Shown: in pieces, positions 56,399 through 64,000 of the stretch
Layout: the number at the start of each line of letters is the position of its first letter
How positions within the stretch are numbered: the first letter of the stretch is position 1
Program-made: the position numbers and the translations under genes
NCBI GenBank assembly: GCA_003008705.1
Contig: PDUO01000007.1
Location: 774,123 to 838,122 of the forward strand
DNA from: Pezicula radicicola
Lineage: Eukaryota; Ascomycota; Leotiomycetes; Helotiales; Dermateaceae
Direction: 5' to 3'
DNA length: 64,000 nucleotides
The notes under the pieces: generated by a model
Told to the model about the DNA's origin: nothing
Seen by the model: only the letters and a program-made list of their open reading frames with translations
The model's database searches: none

Positions 56399-58384
56399 CT
56401 AGAGTAGCACAACACCAATGTACTGCTTTTGCATAAGCAGTTCCCAGTCCACATTTTCCTCTCCAGCATTTGCCCGTTGCCAAAGGTTATCTAGAAGTTG
56501 ATGAGCACCAGTAATATTACCAAAGCCGATAGTTGTCTCCATGATATTCAATCTGTACTCAACGGTCAGGCGATTGGCCTTCGTCATACTCCCCACGCCG
56601 GCCATGAATAATGGAAATAGTATATGAGCCTCAACCTTGGAACCAGGCCTGATGATCGACAACGCAGATAAGATTTTCTCTACTGCTAGTTGGACTTTTG
56701 GATGGGTGGCATCGCTCCCGTGAAGAACTTGGTGGAGCCGCATCAGAGTTGCCCATTGAAATGCAAGTCCTGCTGCTGTTACCTCTCGGTAGGCCCTGTT
56801 GTTGTTCAACTTCGCGTCGGGCGTCCAGCCCTGAAGCTTAAGCTCAATCTCGATGCCCTTCTCAAAAAAGGCAGTTTCATGTTCTGTTGATTCACGCTGG
56901 CTAATTCGGCGAGCAGCAAGATCATTGACTTCGTACAAAGCCTTGTACAAATCTTGCGCAATCCCATATAGCGGATGGATTTTAGTCGTTATGGAAGCCG
57001 CAGCTTTTGGGCCGTAATAAAAAATTGGTGATGTTAATGCCGTAGCTGAGGATGTGGTTCCCAGCATCGTTCCTGTGATGGAGCAAATGAACTCATAGAG
57101 ATCATACATGAAGCAGATAAGTGATTCATCAACTTTTAAAGTAGTCTTCTCCATCAAAGCCCTTGCTCCATGGAGATGTAGAAGCCATTTTCTTGAAGTA
57201 CCCTCACATATCTAAGTCGTTAGCACGTTGGGAGACCTCTACTAGGAAAGCAAATTAAGTAGAGGCTTACCTCTAAGAGGCACAAGAGAAGAGTTGCAGA
57301 AAGGAGGCTCTCAACACCATCGTGCTTGGCTAAGTCCTGTTTTAGACCCTGTAACGCCAAACTCCGATGATGTAGCACATCTCCACGGAAGTCAGGATAA
57401 ACTTTCGAAAGATGACAAGCTGCTAAAGCAACAAGTGAATGTCGTACCGATTGGTCAGTAAGTGCCAAAGGCACAACATGAAGTAGGAATGGATTTTCGT
57501 CGTCGTCAACCACAACAAGGGCTCTTGACACAACCTGTAGGAAATGGTTCAGTAGATGCTTCTCCCCTTGCGTCCAATCTTCAAGAGCTCCAGACGTGAC
57601 ACCCGTTAGATTATTCAGTGCAGTCATAGGAAGAAGAGTGGCAAGACTTGGATGATCTTCGCTGCTTTTTTTGTGAACCACCATAGCACTGCTTTTATCG
57701 AGTGTATTTTGTCTGATGAGTTCCGGCCTGGAGTCATCATCAATAATAGTCATCCAGTCGATAGATGAAATGCTTGTGTGGGGCATTCGTTCATGTAAAG
57801 GTAGACCAGTCTTTGTCTCCCATGACATGATTCCATAGCTCGGCCGTAATTGATCCTCAGAATTTGAGTCTGAGGGCATATCTAACTCTAGTGAAGAGCT
57901 TGAGGCTTGCCTGTTCTTCTCAAATGTGGTGGAATATTTATCACGGTCTCGCTCAAAGCCCCTGGGGTTACATACTAGTCCAAGACGAAGGCAATCCCCA
58001 CAAGTGGGCTTTTGCTCGTCGCACTTTTTCCTTCTGCGACATATCAGCGGCTGTCTGGTGTAAAACGCTTGAGCCTGATATGCTCAGCATACCGTGTGAG
58101 ACAGCTGACACAACCGTTCGTAGAACGCTTGTGCTGTGATCGAGTGCGAGCATGGTGGCTCGATTCTTGAATCGCTGATTTCTGAATGATATTCTCGGTG
58201 TTATTGAAGTCACAGGAAAGTGATAACCCTTGAGAGCCTGTCCGTCAGCACAAATTGCGTCCATTCTATGCTTTGGATTCATAGGACGGGTCCCCGTACT
58301 TCTACATCTCGAACATGGCTGCTCCTTATTACATAGAGACTTTATGGCAGCGCAGCGCTGACATGCAGTTCGTTTCCGGCCCAT
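56399..58384 (-). CDS. Zn2Cys6 transcription factor with Fungal_trans_2 domain
   Basis: A nuclear DNA-binding regulator of 605 residues. Exons 58384-58288, 58237-58093, 58033-57271 and 57211-56399 join in frame at all three introns. The canonical zinc cluster (residues 75-102) spans the second intron: Cys75, 78, 85, 92, 95 and 102 (CVSCLTRR, KKCDEQKPTCGDC, LGLVC). An extra Cys-rich motif at the N-terminus (ACQRCAAIKSLC, PCSRC; residues 8-27) has five cysteines with zinc-cluster spacing but its sixth is not at the usual distance. The long C-terminal region (CLLEICEGTSRKWLLHLHGA, FQWATLMRLHQVLHG) is the Fungal_trans_2 type regulatory domain. It lies upstream of and on the same strand as the dioxygenase and transporter; a motif like those of its neighbours precedes it. 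Confidence 0.88.
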
Positions 58385-58459
58385 TAGAAGTTAGATGTCT
58401 ATGAAAGAATAAGGAAAATTGAATTGTGCTTCTTCTTATCGTACTTGGGATACTGCTCG

Positions 58460-58468
58460 ATACGACAG
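58460..58468. promoter_or_regulatory. Motif variant ATACGACAG upstream of regulator
   Basis: One mismatch from ATACGACGG, 76 bases upstream of the regulator ATG. It would allow autoregulation if it is a real site. Confidence 0.3.
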
Positions 58469-58942
58469 AGCAGCCACATACTTCACATGTGGGGATCCCC
58501 CACCTATGGACACCCCAACTTGCCCAACCTTCCAGATTCTTTTGGACAGGGTTGAGAGGGATCTAGTACCAGAGCCTCTGAGTTGCAAGAGTTGGCTGCT
58601 TTGGTAATCAGACCGTAGGGCGCAGGGCCATCCGTGCTGCTCCCACCATTTTCCCCTCCTCCCTTTTTATCTTTGTTTTACTATTACTGTAGCTCTTTTT
58701 CCACAAAACTATATTGGAAATACATTGACCTTACGTGTCCCGTAGTTTAATTGACTCAGTCACGGAAGTGCCCATAGAGATCGTGGTTATAGAGGCTAGT
58801 GAGATAAAAAAGTCTTAGGATTGCTATCCCTAGACTTCAGAGTCAGACAGGGTACCTAGAAAGGGTACAAGAAGACTACCGTTTTCGATATTAGCATTTA
58901 TCTTCGCAGTAGAGGATTTCTTGGAGGAGACCTACATCAGAA
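58469..58942. other. Spacer, no gene seen
   Basis: Promoter of the regulator and 3' region of the next minus-strand gene. Confidence 0.5.
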
Positions 58943-59800
58943 CTACACCACCGGCATAGGATGGGACTTCAAATAGTTGGCCAAATTGACGATCCTCTCA
59001 ACATCTCTGACCACATGCATTCTCTCGCCTACCTTCCCAAATTGTAGATTCTCAAACTTATAGAACTGGACCTCCAAGCCGATTTGAACCATACCGTACA
59101 CATTCTTGGTGTCATTGTGGTTTCTTTCACACACCAAAAGAAACTGCTTCTCTGTCACGTCCCATGCGTGACCCAAAGTCTTTGTTTCCCCAATTAAAAA
59201 ATCGTACTCGTAAGCAGTTCCACCAGGCCTAGCCAAAAGCTTTAACACGGTGAAGTCAGGTCGCAAGGTGTCCGTTATATCTTCTTGCATTGACATGGTA
59301 TAGCCTTCTGACTTGGTAAAGAGTTCTTCTAGAATGGGAGTAATTACACGGCGGTAGAGAGTCTCAGGAGAGCGAGGGTTACCCTGAACCATTGAGAGGC
59401 GTGCTTGGAGGTGAGGATTGTCTAAGTATGTCCGTCGTGGTGGAAGATTCGGGTCATCAAATCTTGAACGACCAGTTCGTCGATTATTCCTACACGAAAA
59501 CTTTCAGAGGTTGTCATTAGAAGATAGTAAATATAACAGGAAGCTTACCACTGTCTCCAAGTCTTGGTCGTGTCTCGAATCCATGTATCCTAAATCCATA
59601 TGGTCAGTCGATGGATCACTGTTGGGATATATCAACGTTATAAAAAGGAATCTTACTCCAGCTTCATCTTCCCAGCCTCTAGGAATGGCCAGGGTTGTTT
59701 CTTGAGTAGTAGTATGAACGTAATAGATTTGCCCAGCGGTGTTCGCATATTGTTGCCACGTATCTCCAGCTAGCGGTCCGAGTGTGTATGGTTGGGCCAT
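58943..59800 (-). CDS. WW-like / PD-(D/E)XK-like fungal protein
   Basis: Exons 59800-59657, 59589-59549 and 59489-58943 give 243 residues. Residues 1-45 look like a WW module (DTWQQYANTAGQIYYVHTTT, PRGW), though the second Trp is replaced. A second WW-like stretch follows (TWRQWNNRRTGRSRFDDP). The C-terminal part has LRPD (Asp140) and FLIGETK (Glu163, Lys165), the spacing of a PD-(D/E)XK nuclease core, followed by HAWDVTEKQFLLVCERNHND and YGMVQIGLEVQFY. Similar C-terminal halves occur in mould-specific proteins, often without the WW part. The nuclease activity is an inference from three residues. Confidence 0.7.
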
Positions 59801-60189
59801 GTTCGACTTTATAATATGAATAACAGCAGAAACAGAAATCTAAATATCTAATCTCTGAAGCTTGTTGAAGTGGAATAGAGAGGTTTATATAGTGATCAGA
59901 ATGGGGTGAAACTGAAGGGAGAAGCTTAAGCGCCTCAAGTTTCCCTGTTAATGAAGATCTACTTAGATACAAGCTGCATACGCTGTCCAAATTTAAGCCA
60001 GATATCATCATACATTGTTGGATATTGATTGGAAGAATGTTGGCGAGGTGTTTACTCGAGTATCTTTCTTTATCAAAGAAAGCTGGTGACAAGTTTCTGC
60101 CAACCCAAATTTCACCGCCCTAACCTCCACCTTTGGAGGCAGTCTTATATATGCCTAACCACAACCAAGACCGCGACCACGGGGACGAC
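59801..60189. other. Promoter region, no gene seen
   Basis: Upstream region of the WW-like gene. Confidence 0.5.
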
Positions 60190-60968
60190 ATCCACTTTTC
60201 AGATTGCTTCGGAAGGTAAGCCCAATTCCATGCTTCTGCAGACCATCAGTTGATCCTCACAGGATTCCCAATAGTTAGGACTTATGTATACGGGCCTTAT
60301 TAGTGTTGGACGCAACATTGCGGTCCAAGATGCGATCTCGCTCCTTCTGTATGGTAAATCCAGAAGTATCTTTCCGCGTCTCGAACCAAGGGTCTTCAGA
60401 CAATCCGATACAGAAATGATATCCTCCCCATTAGAAGTTGTGCTGCCGTTGTCGGACAAAGCGGCATTCTGTGAAGATTGTGATTCCTGGTCTTGGTTAC
60501 TTCGTTCTGTTGTTCCTCCTCGGTTTCTGTTGCAGGTGTAGTGTCTTCGTTTGGTTTTGGTCGAGTCAGAGTTTGTTCCGTAGAGGCTAGCTATAGATCA
60601 TCAGTATCATTTTGATCATGGGCCTTCAAATCTAACGCAGCGAGCGTCGTTTGCTCAGGTTCTGGTCCAGTCGCAAGCTCTTGTCCACGCCTTGGTCATG
60701 AACACACATTTCTTGATTTCCTTCAACGCCTTAAAGGGATGCATTTTTTTTTATGGAACTGTGTCGACATTGCTTCCTTTCGTTTACTGGTACTTGCTTT
60801 ATTATTGTCTACAAACCTCCGAAGAGGTATCTCGGCCAAGCCTAGCCGTGCTGCTATGACTTCTCTCCGTTGACCGACATCCTTTCCATCATTCTCTGGA
60901 ATATTTTCAATACATGAATTGTTGAGGTTTGGCTGTAACAAATTCGCAGTTTCTTGATCAAGTTTCAT
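60190..60968 (-). pseudogene. Degraded acidic hypothetical gene
   Basis: Coding-like segments run along the minus strand in different frames: IPENDGKDVGQRREVIAARL and SKRKEAMSTQFHKKK; then LATGPEPEQTTLAALDLKAH, DQNDTDDL, a TAG near 60590, RPKPNEDTTPATETEEEQQN; then GSTTSNGEDIISVSDCLKTL. The composition is that of a disordered acidic nuclear protein. A stop and at least two frame changes suggest decay, but missed introns could explain part of it. Not identified. Confidence 0.35.
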
Positions 60969-61044
60969 TTTAGTCGGAATGCCTGGCGGTAGAGATAACT
61001 CGATACCCTAGACATCACCTGTTTTCGCCTCGGGTTGAGCTTCC

Positions 61045-61605
61045 TTAGATATGGCTGGTGTCGCGACTATTCTCATTGTCGTTTTGAGGTCGAGGCTCTC
61101 GCTTTGGATGGAAAATGTGGATGATGAATGTATTTGTTTCGGAGGATGCTTGGAGGTGGTGCATACCAAAGGCGTTCGCGAAAGTGTGTTGTTCCTTGAT
61201 GGGAAGAAATATTGGGGGAAGATTAGTTCCAGGCACAGCACAAATCATTCCTATCTCGTCTTCTTTATTGTTGTAATGAAATTTGAAGCCGTTGTTGATA
61301 GACTCCTTGAGTTTGTCAAAGCTGAGATGGTGTGATCGTATTTGGTCGGTTGGGAGTTGATGAAACTCGTGTTTGATCCATGATGTAATATGATCCATTC
61401 TCCTTGCAACTGGCTCATCTGTAAGATCTTGATCTGATCTATGGAGTTGGATTTCGACGACGACGTCGTTGAGTTTGACTAGATTTCCTATCCATCCTAC
61501 TGAAATATTAGTGTCTATGATTGTGGTGTATTAAAAGTTACTTTGAAGCCGTTTACGTCGACAAGAGACTTGAGGCTGATTAGCTTCGAGCTGTACTTCT
61601 GCCAT
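61045..61605 (-). CDS. Hypothetical protein (172 aa)
   Basis: Exons 61605-61542 and 61499-61045 are joined by a 42-bp intron (GTAACT donor, CAG acceptor). The start ATG encodes MAEVQLEANQPQVSCRRKRL; then IGWIGNLVKLNDVVVEIQLH, a helix around MDHITSWIKHEFHQLP and LSFDKLKESINNGFKFHYNN, and GMICAVPGTNLPPIFLPIKE. The run of alternating helices and a short strand looks like a folded domain of about 120 residues; the C-terminal 20 residues are polar. I recognise no family. The intron is short for this genome, which lowers confidence in the joint, not in the second exon. Confidence 0.5.
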
Positions 61606-62239
61606 TGATGACTTGCTAGCTTCCGCGCTTTCCGTTTGACTGATCGCAATAGCGCTGTTGATGGGTCAGCTTGTATGGTGATGATGGAGAGTTGGAGAGG
61701 TTTGATGGAAAGTGAGGTTCTCTTGAGTTTTGAGACATTGGGAGATGGGGGAGTCTTTGTACGACACGTGACGTAAAACTTTCAGTAAGCAGTCGGACTC
61801 AAATCAAGTTTGAAGTTGCGTAGGAAACTTCAACTTCAACAACATTAAAGGCTCAACCTGAGCGTGGAGTATTGCATTCAGTCATACCCAATACACACTA
61901 TTCTCCCATCTGTCTTTGTATCGATCTCCAGAGTGAAATTGCTTGTTCGTACAGGAAAGTTTGGCCTCACTTTCAACTTCGCGATTGTCAATATCTACAA
62001 GGATATAATTTTGCAAGCATAGCTCGATTTCTACGACAATAAGAGTGAAGGTATGATCATGCAGATTAGGAGAAATGTACAGCACTTACTTTGGTTTTAG
62101 CCTTTACAAAGGTCTGTTTTCAAATAGGGAAAGTACCTTTGGTTCTGGTTTTCAATTCTCACGAAGATGTCTAGTAGGTCAAGCATTCGTTTCATGTAGT
62201 CCGTGCTTTGTAAAGGCTAACTGGAGTATACTAGACCTA
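61606..62239. other. Divergent promoter region with 14-bp inverted repeat
   Basis: TAGCCTTTACAAAG at 62098-62111 and its exact reverse complement at 62206-62219 lie in the leader of the next gene. Otherwise no gene seen. Confidence 0.5.
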
Positions 62240-63124
62240 ATGGACGTCGACGAACCTGAGATAGAGAAGTTCGAGCGGCACCCTTTCGGTTCAAACAACA
62301 TTGATGATATACGCACTTGGTTGTTGGACGAGGACAATCTCATATCTAAGTCAACAAAAAAGAGACTAGCAGCGCAAGCTGAGGATTGGCAAGACGTGGA
62401 CCGCGTACTTGCTGCTGCTACAAATTTGTCACAACGGAAACTTCGCGGCTATATCAAGTCATCTTGTCAAGAAGTGCTTGGTGGCGAAACCAATACAAAG
62501 CTTCACGTAAAGGATTCTGAGAAGCGAAGTGAAGTAGTACGGATGTCTCGGGACATTATCATTACTAACACCGATGCTGAGTGGAAGGAACACTTAATCA
62601 CTTGGTTGGACGATGCAATTCATGTTTATTTTCGTAAATGCGTGCATTTATGGAAGAAGGAGGGGAAGCCTGAAAGCAAGTCGGAGACGGCGCCTGAGGG
62701 TTCATCATCATCACAAGGTACAAAGCGAAAAGCCGGTCAAGAGCTTCCCGTGAACAATAACAAGATGGTAAAACGAGAATTGTCAGGGAAACACCCAGAG
62801 CCACGGCCGCTTTTAGAGCAGTTCATTCTTATTCGAGGTGTTGATAATCGCTATACGGTTGTCATTATTTGGTCAGTTTTGCGCCAAGAGCATTATTGTC
62901 GAGCGAACGAAGATGTAAGAGCTGACCACGTTTGCTGGGAGCGGTTCGTTGAGGTTCTTCAAGGCTGCTATAGAGGATTCAATGTGCACGATTGGATTGT
63001 TAAATGGGAGGATGAAGTTATCACTTCTCAGAATGAGTTTGTTCGAGCTATTGCGCTCCAAAGTACACTTTTACGCCGTAGTAGATCAATTGCGCCATTG
63101 GAACTAAGGGTGGAAAAGGTTTAG
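62240..63124 (+). CDS. Hypothetical nuclear-type protein (294 aa)
   Basis: A single exon from ATG 62240 (MDVDEPEIEKFERHPFGSNN); an open frame continues upstream to an ATG at 62075, but that extension lacks coding character. Residues 1-120 are highly charged and helical (RLAAQAEDWQDVDRVLAAAT). The centre has a Ser-rich linker and a nuclear-signal-like TKRKAGQ (about residue 158). The C-terminal part is a compact region with conserved-looking aromatics (FVEVLQGCYRGFNVHDWIVKW). No domain is recognised. A role in the nucleus is inferred only from the basic signal. Confidence 0.6.
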   Translation: MDVDEPEIEKFERHPFGSNNIDDIRTWLLDEDNLISKSTKKRLAAQAEDWQDVDRVLAAATNLSQRKLRGYIKSSCQEVLGGETNTKLHVKDSEKRSEVVRMSRDIIITNTDAEWKEHLITWLDDAIHVYFRKCVHLWKKEGKPESKSETAPEGSSSSQGTKRKAGQELPVNNNKMVKRELSGKHPEPRPLLEQFILIRGVDNRYTVVIIWSVLRQEHYCRANEDVRADHVCWERFVEVLQGCYRGFNVHDWIVKWEDEVITSQNEFVRAIALQSTLLRRSRSIAPLELRVEKV

Positions 63125-63589
63125 GTCATTGCTTGTGGGTGTCATATGACTCATGTAGGGAGAAGATGCACTTATAGAGGGAATCTGTTTGAGTATGTGG
63201 TTGGCGTTGGGACTGGTGAAGTAGGAGGCGTTCTGCATGGTTAGGAACGTTTAATAGACATGAAAACATGACTTCAAAAGATCAACACTGTTCTGTAAGC
63301 CACGATAATAATGAGTGCGCTCCCCGCTCCGGGGTCAGGTGCAAGTACGTCGTCACTGAGAACTTTGAAAGATGGTACTGTTAACGCCTTTAGCGGCCAT
63401 TGACAGGAATTTTTGACAATGTGCACATTCGATCTTGACATCGAGATTCTGTTGACTCCAAGGACAAAATAGCTACGGTTCACCTCCAGATGCCACTCCA
63501 TTGATTCCGCGAGCACAAACCCATCACACTTACTGAGTTAGTTCCAGCAGAGCCAGCAGAGCTAGCGTCGGTAGCTCAGCTTGATCTAG
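63125..63589. other. Spacer, no gene seen
   Basis: A GTCGGTAGCTCAG string near 63568 resembles the start of a tRNA D-arm, but no cloverleaf can be drawn. Confidence 0.45.
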
Positions 63590-63919
63590 GAATGTTTCAT
63601 TCTTCCCATTGTCACCTTTGTTACACGCATATTATCCGACTTCTGTCATCAGTGGCGCCATGTCCTTCGCCACCCATATCGGGATGTTACTTTTCGCAAG
63701 CTTGCAGGCGCAGCCATCTCGATTGCAACGCAGGAATTTCGAATCATTGAGCTAGCCTTAAGGTTCGCACCTAATGCACCTGTACCTGAACGGCGTATGT
63801 ACGTTGAAACTTATGATCTTCCATCCTGGGAGCCATACAATGAGCATCTATTTAATCTTAGAGATACTGTCATCTTACTAGACCAGGATTTGATGCATGC
63901 TATAGACTTAGAGAAGTAG
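63590..63919 (+). CDS. Terminal exon or fragment of an unidentified gene
   Basis: An open stretch of 109 codons with no early ATG reads coding-like from about 63640: RHPYRDVTFRKLAGAAISIA, FRIIELALRFAPNAPVPERR, DLPSWEPYNEHLFN, and ends HAIDLEK at TAG 63917-63919. It looks like the last exon of a gene whose earlier part is missing or unrecognised, or a remnant. No family is recognised. Confidence 0.4.
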   Translation, partial: ECFILPIVTFVTRILSDFCHQWRHVLRHPYRDVTFRKLAGAAISIATQEFRIIELALRFAPNAPVPERRMYVETYDLPSWEPYNEHLFNLRDTVILLDQDLMHAIDLEK

Positions 63920-64000
63920 CATACTGTGAGAAGTAGAAGCTGGAATCAACCCATAACTATCTTGTCTGTGAGAAATATTATGCTATTACGTACTGATGGT

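Noticed and set aside
63561..63640. GTCGGTAGCTCAG string like a tRNA D-arm
   Set aside because: No acceptor, anticodon or T arms can be paired around it.

Overview
The window is nuclear DNA from a filamentous ascomycete (Pezizomycotina). Evidence seen in the sequence: genes carry short introns of about 48-60 bp with GTAAGT-like donors, CTAAC/CTGAC-like branch sites and YAG acceptors. The gene types are typical of mould genomes (Zn2Cys6 regulator, rhodopsin-domain membrane protein, berberine-bridge-like oxidase, LysM and class V chitinase). AT-rich islands, miniature inverted-repeat elements and nonsense codons compatible with repeat-induced point mutation are present. A leotiomycete (Helotiales-like) source is my guess from the gene styles and is not proven.

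Left third (1-27 kb): mostly intact conserved genes separated by AT-rich spacers. In order they are a low-complexity hypothetical protein, a single-span membrane protein, an OXNAD1-like flavoprotein, the AP-1 gamma-adaptin, a sterol O-acyltransferase, an AT-hook protein with a duplicated exon, the DNA primase large subunit, a small conserved protein, a rhodopsin-domain protein and a secreted FAD oxidase. Three families of small inverted-repeat elements are interspersed (around 1.0, 6.3, 21.5 and 27.9 kb).

Middle (28-45 kb): a gene graveyard. A decayed membrane receptor-like gene lies at 29.2-30.4 kb. On the minus strand, 31-34.6 kb holds broken remains of an aminoglycoside-phosphotransferase-family gene, a Vts1-like region, a fungal ubiquitin-like-domain gene and an erythromycin-esterase-family gene. 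Intact genes in this part are a 354-codon hypothetical protein and a short-chain dehydrogenase. An 882-bp element with 5-bp target duplications carries three copies of its terminal sequence and a short internal reading frame.

43-51 kb: a LysM/chitin-binding gene and a subgroup-C-type class V chitinase, both on the plus strand and both broken, flank an intact minus-strand gene of unknown function. Linkage of LysM genes with this chitinase class is known in other moulds; here both partners have decayed.

52-58.5 kb: a compact minus-strand block of MFS sugar-type transporter (one frameshift), phytanoyl-CoA-dioxygenase-family protein and Zn2Cys6/Fungal_trans_2 regulator. A 9-base motif (ATACGACGG) occurs twice upstream of the transporter, once between transporter and dioxygenase, once upstream of the dioxygenase, and with one mismatch 76 bp upstream of the regulator. 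I read this as a candidate small autoregulated regulon, the most interesting signal in the window.

58.9-64 kb: a WW-like/PD-(D/E)XK-like protein and several unrecognised genes, some degraded. I saw no tRNA, rRNA or CRISPR.
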